Assembly (NCBI GenBank): GCA_934667845.1
Contig: CAKUMQ010000019.1
Span: forward strand, 1-41,127
Reading direction: 5' to 3'
DNA: 41,127 bases
Origin: an uncultured Eubacteriales bacterium
Lineage (GTDB): Bacteria; Bacillota; Clostridia; Oscillospirales; Acutalibacteraceae
Part shown: positions 23,096-29,878 of the stretch, one piece after another
Numbering within the stretch: the stretch's first letter is position 1
How the letters are laid out: every line of letters begins with the position of its first letter
Position numbers and translations under genes: made by a program
The notes under the pieces: model-generated
Database searches by the model: none
Seen by the model: only the letters and a program-made list of their open reading frames with translations
What the model was told of the DNA's origin: nothing

Positions 23096-23977
23096 ATGAT
23101 GACCGTGCTGCTGGTGATACTGACCATTGCAGGCTACTGCGCCGCCACCATGATGATGAAGGCGTATCAGGTCTCGGTCGGTCCGGGACATTTTCAGACG
23201 GCATTTATGAATGTCGCGCTGTCCGGCGCCGTATTTCTCGCCTTTGTCGCTGCCCGCGGCTTCCATCTGCGGCATACACCGCTGACGCTGATCCTTGCCA
23301 TCGCTTTCGGCGCGGGCATGTGGGTCTATTCCACCATCAAGATCCGCGCCGCCGGCTGCGGCCCGATGGCGGTGCTGACTATGTCCTATGTCATCGGCGG
23401 CGTGACCGTGCCGACGCTCTACGGGCTGATCGTGCTGCATGAGCCGGTCATCCCGCACAAGCTGATCGGCGTGCTGCTGATTTTCCTCTCGTTTCTGCCC
23501 CTGCTGCTCAAGTCGCGGCATCAGATGGTGTTTTCGGTGCGCTTCTGGGTGCTCTGCATCCTGCTGCTGCTGATGAACGGCGTGCTGATGACCGTTTCCA
23601 AGGTGGCGCAGCTCAGATCCGACCCCTCCTGGTCGATGGATTATGTCGGACTGTATTACTTTTTCTATTTTCTCGTCGCTGTGGCGGCGATGGGCAAGGA
23701 GCTGCGGCGTCCCGACCCCCACGACATGCAGACGACCATCACGCTGCCCCATCTGCTGATGGCGGCCGCGGCGGGTCTGTTCAATGCGGGCGGCGCGGTC
23801 ATGAACTATATGCTCTCCTCTCACCTGCCCGCTTCGGTGCAGTTCCCGCTCACCCAATCGAGCATGCTGGTCGTCATCACCGTGGCGTCGCTGCTGCTCT
23901 ATCGGGAAAAGCCTGACCGCGAGACCGTGCTGAGCCTGCTCATCACCATCGCGTCCATCATCCTGATCTCGGTATGA
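23096..23977 (+). CDS. EamA/DMT-superfamily membrane transporter
   Basis: A 293-residue very hydrophobic protein with about ten membrane segments and two similar halves, as in drug/metabolite transporters of the EamA type. Segments are visible from residue 3 (VLLVILTIAGYCAA) to the C-terminus (LLITIASIILISV). No other transporter lies in the island, so it may import the substrate or export a product (inference). ATG at 23096 with a weak GAGGG site; an ATG three bases later is equally possible. The gene ends operon B before a strong terminator. Confidence 0.8.
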   Translation: MMTVLLVILTIAGYCAATMMMKAYQVSVGPGHFQTAFMNVALSGAVFLAFVAARGFHLRHTPLTLILAIAFGAGMWVYSTIKIRAAGCGPMAVLTMSYVIGGVTVPTLYGLIVLHEPVIPHKLIGVLLIFLSFLPLLLKSRHQMVFSVRFWVLCILLLLMNGVLMTVSKVAQLRSDPSWSMDYVGLYYFFYFLVAVAAMGKELRRPDPHDMQTTITLPHLLMAAAAGLFNAGGAVMNYMLSSHLPASVQFPLTQSSMLVVITVASLLLYREKPDRETVLSLLITIASIILISV

Positions 23978-23989
23978 TCAATAAAATGA

Positions 23990-24033
23990 CCGCGTGTACG
24001 CTTCCCCGAAAGGGAGCGTACACGCGGTTTTTT
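23990..24033 (+). terminator. Intrinsic terminator of operon B
   Basis: Perfect 13-bp stem (23990-24002 with 24015-24027), 12-nt loop, six T residues (24028-24033). Confidence 0.92.
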
Positions 24034-24035
24034 GC

Positions 24036-24073
24036 CAAAAACAGCCGCCCGACTGCTGCTGTCGGGCGGCTGT
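24036..24073 (-). terminator. Intrinsic terminator of the GNAT gene
   Basis: Perfect 13-bp stem (24041-24053 with 24061-24073) with a 7-nt loop; read on the minus strand it is followed by TTTTT (24040-24036). It stands back-to-back with the plus-strand terminator of operon B. Confidence 0.88.
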
Positions 24074-24151
24074 TTGCCGTATGGTGCATGAATGCTGCGC
24101 TTTTTCCCAAAGGGCGGCTTCTCTGCCGATTCACCCGCCGCCCTTCTTTGG

Positions 24152-24634
24152 TTATTCCATGTGTGCAAGGGTCGTACCGAGACACGCGTCAAACCCCAGT
24201 GTCCGATACATTTTTTCATCGCACGGCGCACAGCATACGGTAAGACTCGCTATGCCGTTATCCCGGCACCATGCCTGTGCCGCCGCTGCCAGCTTACGCG
24301 CAACGCCCCTGCCGCGGAAGTCCGGCTCGATATAAAAATCCTCATATACGCCTGTGTCCGAGCAGGAGAAGGTGGAGTAGCACCTAGCCACGCTGCACAT
24401 GCCGACAGCCCTGCTGCCCTGTCTGGCGATAAAGAAGGTGATCCTGCCCTCCTTGACGGCAAGCTGAAGCTGTGCCTGCTTTTCCTCGGTCAGCGGCTCC
24501 TCGCCTATTTGCGTTTTGAAGTCGTTTTCCAGCTTCAACAGCTGCCGGTCTGCCGGATCGCGCAGAACCTCCACGGTAAAGGGAATTTCGTCGTTTTCCG
24601 TGAGCGCCCCACGGATGGTGATTTGGTTTTCCAT
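24152..24634 (-). CDS. GNAT-family N-acetyltransferase
   Basis: A 160-residue acetyl-CoA-dependent acetyltransferase. The N-terminal 75 residues form the variable substrate part, and the acetyl-CoA loop FRGRGVARKL (106-115, R-x-x-G-x-G/A type) follows the strand VYEDFYIEPD. The later YRTLGFDA motif (about residues 147-154) is also typical. The layout resembles aminoglycoside-type or small-molecule acetyltransferases, but the acceptor cannot be assigned. The ATG at 24634 has AGGAGG 7 nt upstream. Its leader of about 98 nt contains a short ORF and a hairpin, a pattern known from inducible resistance genes. Monocistronic with its own promoter and terminator. Confidence 0.85.
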   Translation of the reverse strand: MENQITIRGALTENDEIPFTVEVLRDPADRQLLKLENDFKTQIGEEPLTEEKQAQLQLAVKEGRITFFIARQGSRAVGMCSVARCYSTFSCSDTGVYEDFYIEPDFRGRGVARKLAAAAQAWCRDNGIASLTVCCAPCDEKMYRTLGFDACLGTTLAHME

Positions 24635-24658
24635 GTTGTTTCCTCCTAAAATATATGC

Positions 24659-24684
24659 GGAGGGTTAGAAAGCGTGAACCCTCC
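24659..24684 (-). promoter_or_regulatory. Hairpin in the GNAT leader
   Basis: Perfect 8-bp stem GGAGGGTT/AACCCTCC (24677-24684 and 24659-24666) with a 10-nt loop. It overlaps the stop codon of the leader ORF and lies 12 nt before the acetyltransferase ribosome binding site. Confidence 0.55.
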
Positions 24685-24703
24685 ATACACGACTCGTTTT
24701 CAT
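24665..24703 (-). CDS. Possible 12-residue leader peptide upstream of the GNAT gene
   Basis: An ATG at 24703 opens a 12-codon frame (MKTSRVWRVHAF) ending in TAA at 24665, wholly inside the predicted 5' UTR. A GGGTGG stretch lies about 6 nt before it as a plausible ribosome binding site. Its stop codon sits in the 3' arm of the hairpin. Too short to judge by composition; support is positional. Confidence 0.35.
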   Translation of the reverse strand: MKTSRVWRVHAF

Positions 24704-24738
24704 GAAAAACCACCCTTTCTGTTTTATACTTTACGCAT

Positions 24739-24767
24739 AGTATACCCCATAAGCGCGCGGTTTTCAA
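24739..24767 (-). promoter_or_regulatory. Promoter of the GNAT gene
   Basis: Minus-strand TTGAAA (24762-24767), 17 nt, TATACT (24739-24744). Start near 24732. Confidence 0.72.
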
Positions 24768-24780
24768 TAGGTCCGCGGGC

Positions 24781-25140
24781 ATTTCCTGTCGATAGGCGCC
24801 TCCCCGGCTCCCTTTTGTAAGGGGGAGGCATAAGCGGGGGAGAAAATCTGCACCGCCTGTAATTCGCACACCTCTCGCCTCCCCTGTGTAAGGGGAGGTG
24901 GGTTTGCGTCAGCAAAGCCGGAGGGGTTGCTGCATATACCCCAAACGGGGACGCGCAAGCCTTTTCGCGCCTGCCGTCAACCCCTCAGTCAGCCTAACGG
25001 CTGACAGCTCCCCTTGCACAGGGGAGCCCGGGAACGGACTACCCGACTGAAAATCACCATTTCTCGCGCGTGTGGATCGCATCTGTCAGGCTGCACAGGG
25101 AGCCGGGGCGGGGGAAAGTTCCCACCGCCTGTAATCCGGG
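24781..25140. repeat. Cluster of intergenic palindromic repeat units
   Basis: Several related GC-rich palindromes follow one another: CTCCC...GGGAG units near 24799-24827, CCTCCCC...GGGGAGG near 24878-24898, a GTCAGCC-TAAC-GGCTGAC hairpin near 24992-25009 next to CTCCCCT...AGGGGAG near 25010-25027, and a partial copy near 25088-25120. CACCGCCTGTAAT occurs as a direct repeat at 24851-24863 and 25123-25135, each after a GGGGGA-containing stretch. There is no coding potential. From memory, similar CCCCTCAGTCAGC-type elements recur between genes in gut Clostridia; copy number here cannot be checked. An AT-rich stem (25164-25172 with 25176-25184) just beyond may end the germination gene transcript. 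Confidence 0.65.
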
Positions 25141-25188
25141 ACAAGTAAAGTTTCTTTTGCCTCCTTTTCTTTTCCAAAGAAAAGTAAG

Positions 25189-26616
25189 TCAGCAGTTGTC
25201 ACGGTGAACGGGGCGGCGGAGGAGCAGCCGATGGAGCGCGTCACCGTTAAACGGGATCAGCGGATAGAGATAATTGTATCCGACCGGAGTGCGGGTCGTG
25301 ACGAGCAGCACGAGCATTATCGCCAGCCCGAGCAGCAGCCCCCAGCCGTCCAGCAGGGCGATCAGCACCAAAAGCAGCAGGCGGAACAGCTTAAACGCAT
25401 ACCCGAGCTCAAAATTCGGCTGCGTGAAATTTGCCACCGCCACAAACGCCATGCACAGCAGCACCTGCTCGACAAATAACTCCACATTGACCGCAAATTC
25501 GCCGAGAATCAGCCCGCCGATCAAGCCAAAGGCGTTGCTGAGCGCATTCGGCGTGTTGAGCGACGCCAATTTCAGCCCGTCCACGATCAGCTCCGCGATC
25601 AGCAGCTGCACGATGATCGGCACCTTGTTCGGCTCACGGATCAGCGCAAATGACAGCCAGTCGGGCGCCGCCTCGGGATGCCGGATCAGCAGATACCACA
25701 GCGGCGTCAGGATCAGTGTCGTCAGGAACACGATATTGCGCACAAGCCGCAGATAGCTGCCCACCATCGGCGGGAAATAATAGTCGTTGGTATCCTGCGT
25801 GAAGTCGAACACCGACGTCGGCAGAATGATCGCCGCCGGACTGTTGTCCACGACCAGCACGAGCCGCCCCTCGGCGATGGCGGCGCACGCCGCATCCGGC
25901 CGCTCGGTGAAGCGCACCTTCGGAAACGGATTATACCACTGCCCGCGCGCTAATGTCTCGTTTAACCCTTCCTGCGCCATGCACAGGGTCGGCAGGTCGA
26001 TCTTTTGCAGCATATCGCGCACTTTTTTGATCAGCTTTTCGGGACAGACCCCGTCTAAATAGCACAGGAACACATCCGTGTGTGAGGTCGTGCCGACCGT
26101 GATCGCCTCGTTGATCAGTTGCGGGTCGCGGATCCGCCGCCGCAGCTGCGCCGTGTTGAACAGCGCCGTTTCCACAAAGCCGTCGTGCGGCCCGCGCAGC
26201 ACGCGGTCGTCCTCCGGCTCCTCCACGCTGCGCACGGGATATTCCCGCGCCTCGATCAGTATCGCCTCGTCAAAGCCCGCGATGACCAGCCCGATACGCC
26301 CCATCGCCACATCAAGCCCGAACGCCCGCAGCGTTTTCTGCCGCCCGACCTCGACATAGGTCACAAATTTCCGGTCGAATTCGACGACGCTCATGCCGGC
26401 GGGCACGTCATTTGGGGTCAGCTTCATCAGGAATTCGAGCATTTTTTCCATGACCTCATCCTTGATCAGCCCGTCCGCATAGTAAAGCGCCATCTCCCGC
26501 CCCGCCAGCAGCAGCCGTCTCTCCACCATGTCGGTGCTGCGGTCGGTGTGCAGCGTCTGCTCCGCATGCAGGCAATCCTGCGGAAAATCGCCGGTAAACT
26601 CCCCTTTTCCGTCCAT
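25189..26616 (-). CDS. GerA/SpoVAF-family spore germination protein
   Basis: A 475-residue inner-membrane protein of the GerA A-subunit family (PF03323), which includes GerAA-type receptor subunits and SpoVAF. The soluble N-terminal part (to about residue 275) contains the family signature EYPVRSVEEPEDDRVLRG followed by GFVETALFN. The C-terminal part has about five membrane segments, including TPLWYLLI and the FGLIGGLILGEFAVN region. Residues 255-270 keep the VLVVDNSPAAIILP core. Length is near the family norm of 480-500. It is a single gene without GerB/GerC partners, closer to SpoVAF-like orphans. ATG at 26616 behind AAGGAG. It shows that the organism forms spores or descends from spore formers. 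Confidence 0.9.
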   Translation of the reverse strand: MDGKGEFTGDFPQDCLHAEQTLHTDRSTDMVERRLLLAGREMALYYADGLIKDEVMEKMLEFLMKLTPNDVPAGMSVVEFDRKFVTYVEVGRQKTLRAFGLDVAMGRIGLVIAGFDEAILIEAREYPVRSVEEPEDDRVLRGPHDGFVETALFNTAQLRRRIRDPQLINEAITVGTTSHTDVFLCYLDGVCPEKLIKKVRDMLQKIDLPTLCMAQEGLNETLARGQWYNPFPKVRFTERPDAACAAIAEGRLVLVVDNSPAAIILPTSVFDFTQDTNDYYFPPMVGSYLRLVRNIVFLTTLILTPLWYLLIRHPEAAPDWLSFALIREPNKVPIIVQLLIAELIVDGLKLASLNTPNALSNAFGLIGGLILGEFAVNVELFVEQVLLCMAFVAVANFTQPNFELGYAFKLFRLLLLVLIALLDGWGLLLGLAIMLVLLVTTRTPVGYNYLYPLIPFNGDALHRLLLRRPVHRDNC

Positions 26617-26662
26617 TGCTCCGCACTCCTTTCCGACTGCATCGGAAAAATACAGCCGGTTG

Positions 26663-26692
26663 TAGTTTGTCCGCTTTTTTCGGCGGCTATCC
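26663..26692 (-). promoter_or_regulatory. Possible forespore (sigma-G/F-type) promoter of the germination gene
   Basis: Minus-strand GGATA (26688-26692), 18 nt, CAAACTA (26663-26669), a partial match to the sigma-G pattern (GHATR, CATWHTA). No sigma-A promoter is visible in this 96-bp gap on this strand, and a forespore promoter is expected for this gene family. Confidence 0.35.
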
Positions 26693-26712
26693 CGCGATCT
26701 TGTAAAAAACGG

Positions 26713-26741
26713 TTGTAATGCGCCGCAAAAGATGCTATACT
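26713..26741 (+). promoter_or_regulatory. Promoter of the 26778-31836 operon
   Basis: TTGTAA (26713-26718), 17 nt, TATACT (26736-26741) with TGC in front. Start near 26748, then GGGAGG before the ATG at 26778. Confidence 0.72.
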
Positions 26742-26777
26742 GTAATTACTTATATTATGACAGGGAGGCTTCTTGCC

Positions 26778-27599
26778 ATGCCAGACGAATTCAATCCCAC
26801 CCAAAACATCCCCGAGGCGGCGTCCGTTCCCGAAACGCCCGCCGCTCCTGCCGCTCCCGAAGCACCGGTTGCCGATATCCCTCCGGTGGCTCCCGTGGCG
26901 CCTGTCGCGCCGGTCGCTCCGCTGACGGCACAGACCCCGCAGATGCCGGATCTGCCGCAGATGCCGCAGACGACGGCAGCGCCGGAGGTGCCGTATGCGC
27001 AGCCCGCACAGCCTGTACAGACCGTGCAGCCCGCGCAGCCGCCGGTCAACCCCTATTCCGTGCCGCAGACGCCCTATGCGCAGCCGGTGCAGCCGGTACA
27101 GCCCGCTCAGCCGGTGCAGCCGCCGGTCAACCCCTATTCCGCGCAGCCGACGCCGTATGCCCAGCCGGTGCAGCCCACTCAGCCTGCGCAGACCGGGTAT
27201 ACCGTGCCGCAGACGGTGTACCCGAATACTTACGCCTATGCCGAGCCGCAAAAGCAGCAGAACAACGGTCTGACCATCGGCGGTCTCGTGCTGAGCATCT
27301 GCTCCCTCGTGCTGTGCTGCATCCCGTTTTTGAATTTGATTCTCGCGGGCGTCGGTCTGGTGCTTGCCATTATCGGTCTGCAGAGAAACCGCAGCACCAT
27401 GGCGACCGTGGCGATCGTGCTCGGTGCGATCGGCGCCGTGATCGGCATTGCCGGCACCATCGCCAATGTGCTCAGCGCCAACGATCTTCTGAACGCGCTC
27501 ATGCAGGGGTTTTCGGATGAGTTCTCGGACTTTGACTGGAGCAGCTTTGACGAGGAGTTCGACGCTGCCGCCCGCATTGCCCACCTGTTCCGCCGTTGA
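26778..27599 (+). CDS. Proline-rich DUF4190-like membrane protein
   Basis: A 273-residue protein. Residues 1-160 are low complexity and rich in P, Q, V and A: VAPVAPVAP triplets near 38-50, then about two and a half copies of a repeat containing PYAQPVQP...PPVNPYS (about 75-150). Then come two membrane segments (about 170-205 and 213-235: GLTIGGLVLSICSLVLCC and MATVAIVLGAIGAVIG) typical of DUF4190-type small membrane modules. The last 40 residues are acidic (DEFSDFDWSSFDEEFD). Function unknown; a cytoplasmic proline-rich arm tethered to the membrane is plausible. The start is set by GGGAGG. The stop overlaps the TTG start of the HAD gene. Confidence 0.75.
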   Translation: MPDEFNPTQNIPEAASVPETPAAPAAPEAPVADIPPVAPVAPVAPVAPLTAQTPQMPDLPQMPQTTAAPEVPYAQPAQPVQTVQPAQPPVNPYSVPQTPYAQPVQPVQPAQPVQPPVNPYSAQPTPYAQPVQPTQPAQTGYTVPQTVYPNTYAYAEPQKQQNNGLTIGGLVLSICSLVLCCIPFLNLILAGVGLVLAIIGLQRNRSTMATVAIVLGAIGAVIGIAGTIANVLSANDLLNALMQGFSDEFSDFDWSSFDEEFDAAARIAHLFRR

Positions 27600-28258
27600 G
27601 CCGCCGTATCGTCCTGTTTGACCTGGACGGCACGCTGACCGACCCCGCCGAGGGCATTATCGGCGGGGTGCGGCATGCGCTCGTCTCGGCGGGACTGCCG
27701 GTTCCCGACCGCGCGACGCTCGAGAGCTTTATCGGCCCGCCGCTGATCGCGCAGTTTACCGCCGTCTGCGGCGTGACCGAGCCGCAGGCGCGCGCGCTGC
27801 TTTCCGCCTACCGGGACTATTTTGTGCCGCGCGGCATGTGGGAAAACCGGGTGTATCCCGGCATACCGGATATGCTCGACGCCCTGCATACGGCAGGGAT
27901 GACCTGCGCGGTCGCGACCTCCAAGCCGGAGCCGTTTGCCGTACAGATTCTCGATCACTTCGGGCTGAGCAGCCGCTTCGCCTGTATCTGCGGCAGCACG
28001 CTTGACGAGACGCGCACCGGCAAGGATGCCGTCATCACCTATGCGCTTTCGCGGCTTTCCGCCGCACCGGCGGACGCCGTCATGGTCGGCGACCGCTGCT
28101 ATGACGTGCAGGGCGCCCGCGCATGCGGACTGCCCTGCATCGGCGTACTCTACGGCTACGGCAGCCGGGAGGAGCTGTGCGCCGCGGGCGCGGCTGCTCT
28201 GGCGGCGTCGCCGGAGCAGCTGACCGCCATGCTGACTGCCGACACAGGGGAGTTTTGA
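27596..28258 (+). CDS. HAD-superfamily phosphatase, phosphoglycolate phosphatase-like
   Basis: A 220-residue HAD hydrolase. Motif I is FDLDGTLTD (nucleophile D9, D11), a helical cap follows (about 15-85), motif II is the VATSKPEPF threonine/serine region, the motif III lysine lies in RTGKDAV, and motif IV is VGDRCYDVQGAR. This order matches the Gph/PGP-type family that hydrolyses small phosphomonoesters. The only sensible start is the TTG at 27596, which overlaps the previous stop (TTGA). No clear ribosome binding site is present, so translation is probably coupled. Substrate not predictable. Confidence 0.85.
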   Translation: MSRRIVLFDLDGTLTDPAEGIIGGVRHALVSAGLPVPDRATLESFIGPPLIAQFTAVCGVTEPQARALLSAYRDYFVPRGMWENRVYPGIPDMLDALHTAGMTCAVATSKPEPFAVQILDHFGLSSRFACICGSTLDETRTGKDAVITYALSRLSAAPADAVMVGDRCYDVQGARACGLPCIGVLYGYGSREELCAAGAAALAASPEQLTAMLTADTGEF

Positions 28259-28260
28259 CC

Positions 28261-29850
28261 GTGCAGCTGTTTTCTTCGCTGACCAAGGTGTTTTGTGACC
28301 GCGCGCCGACGGGCGTGACGGTTTCCGATGCCGTGCTCTGCCGCAATGAGGCGTATGCGCTCCAGGCGGTATTTTTTGCCCCGCAGGCGCAGACGGTATC
28401 GGTCTGCGTGCGCTGTGACCTGCCGCTGACGGTGTATGCCGTCGGGCAGGTGACGATCCCGCGCCCCGAGGTCGCCACGGACGGCGATGTGCTCGGCACC
28501 GCGCCGGGGCAGTATCCCGACGTGCTTTGGCCGATCGCGCCGACGGGGGAGTTGCCCGTTTCGGCGGGATGGCACAGCCTGTTTATCCGCATAAGCGGCG
28601 ATCTCGCGCCGGGGACATATCCGCTGACCGTGACGGTCGGCGGCGAGAGCGCGTCGGCGCGCCTTGCGGTGCTGCCCGTGTCCCTGCCGTCCCCGACGCT
28701 CGACTACACCGCGTGGTTCCACTGCGACTGCCTTGCCGACCGCTATAACGAGGAACCGTTTTCCGACCGGTTCTGGACGCTTTTGGAGCGGTATTTCCGC
28801 AACGCGGCTGCCTTCGGGCAGACGATGCTGCTCGTGCCGCTGTTTACGCCGCCGCTGGATACGCCGGTCGGCAGCGAGCGCCGCACCGTGCAGCTTGTGC
28901 ATATCCGCCGCGAAAACGGGCAGTATGCCTTTGACTTCTCCCTCGTCGGGCGGTATATCCGTCTGGCGCTTGACTGCGGCTTCACGGCGTTTGAGATGCC
29001 GCACCTGTTCACCCAGTGGGGCGCGGCGGCAGCGCCGAAGGTCGTCGCGGAGGAGCATGGCGTGACCCGCCGCATTTTCGGCTGGGACACCCCCTCCGAC
29101 GCGGACAGCTACCGCGCGTTTCTGGCGCAGTTTCTGCCCGCCGTGCGGCGGTTTCTCGCCGAAAACGGCTGGCTGTCCCGCTGCGTGTTCCACTATTCCG
29201 ACGAGCCGAACGAGGCGCACCTGGCAGCCTACTGCCGGGCACGGGAGGGCGCGGCGCCGTTTCTGACCGGCTGCCGCACGATGGATGCCCTCTCCTCCTA
29301 TGCGTTTTATGCCCGCGGGCTTCTGGATATCCCCGTCGTTGCGACCTCTGCCGCCGCGCCGTTTCTGGCTAACGGGGTCGATCCGCTCTGGTTCTACTAC
29401 TGCTGCGGGCAGACGCACGGGGTCTGCAACCGCTTTGTGCGGATGCCGTCCTACCGCAATCGGGCGCTCGGCTTCCAGCTCTACACGGCGCGTGCCGCGG
29501 GCTTTCTGCACTGGGGGTACAACGACTGGTACAACACCGCCTCCGCGGTGCTGATCGACCCGTTTTCCGGCGAACCGGCGGAGGCGGACGCCTATCCCGC
29601 GGGCGACGGCTATGTTGTCTACCCGGGTGCGGACGGACCGCTCCCCTCGCTGCGCCAGGCGGTGTTCGCCGAGGCGCTGCAGGACCGGCGGCTCTGTGAG
29701 CTTGCCGCGTCGCTGTCCTCGCGTGACACCGTGCTGTCCCGCCTGACGGCGGACGGCTGCCGATTCACTTTCGACGACTATCCCCATGCCGATGCCCCGC
29801 TGCTGACCATTGTCTCCCGCTTAAAGGCGGATATCGCGGCGCGGCTCTGA
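28261..29850 (+). CDS. GH123/DUF4091-like glycoside hydrolase-type protein
   Basis: A 529-residue protein resembling the DUF4091/GH123 group (beta-N-acetylgalactosaminidases using a catalytic Asp-Glu pair and the substrate acetamido group). An N-terminal beta-rich part (1-145) is followed by a barrel-like domain. VFHYSDEPNEAHL (D314-E315) matches the conserved D-E of the family, and LHWGYNDWYN (near residue 420) is a typical aromatic C-terminal barrel motif. It has no signal peptide, so it would act in the cytoplasm. Start is the GTG at 28261, 2 nt after the HAD stop, with GGGGAG 8 nt upstream. Assignment to family is good; activity is unproven. Confidence 0.75.
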   Translation: MQLFSSLTKVFCDRAPTGVTVSDAVLCRNEAYALQAVFFAPQAQTVSVCVRCDLPLTVYAVGQVTIPRPEVATDGDVLGTAPGQYPDVLWPIAPTGELPVSAGWHSLFIRISGDLAPGTYPLTVTVGGESASARLAVLPVSLPSPTLDYTAWFHCDCLADRYNEEPFSDRFWTLLERYFRNAAAFGQTMLLVPLFTPPLDTPVGSERRTVQLVHIRRENGQYAFDFSLVGRYIRLALDCGFTAFEMPHLFTQWGAAAAPKVVAEEHGVTRRIFGWDTPSDADSYRAFLAQFLPAVRRFLAENGWLSRCVFHYSDEPNEAHLAAYCRAREGAAPFLTGCRTMDALSSYAFYARGLLDIPVVATSAAAPFLANGVDPLWFYYCCGQTHGVCNRFVRMPSYRNRALGFQLYTARAAGFLHWGYNDWYNTASAVLIDPFSGEPAEADAYPAGDGYVVYPGADGPLPSLRQAVFAEALQDRRLCELAASLSSRDTVLSRLTADGCRFTFDDYPHADAPLLTIVSRLKADIAARL

Positions 29851-29878
29851 TCCCGGCGGACAAAGGAGGAGGCTTTTG

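Noticed and set aside
24764..25177. Small open frames in the palindromic repeat block
   Set aside because: They consist of translated repeat units, lack ribosome binding sites and resemble no protein.
26990..27200. Repeats that could be taken for a CRISPR array
   Set aside because: The repeats are in frame with a proline-rich coding sequence, are directly adjacent without unique spacers, and no cas genes are nearby.
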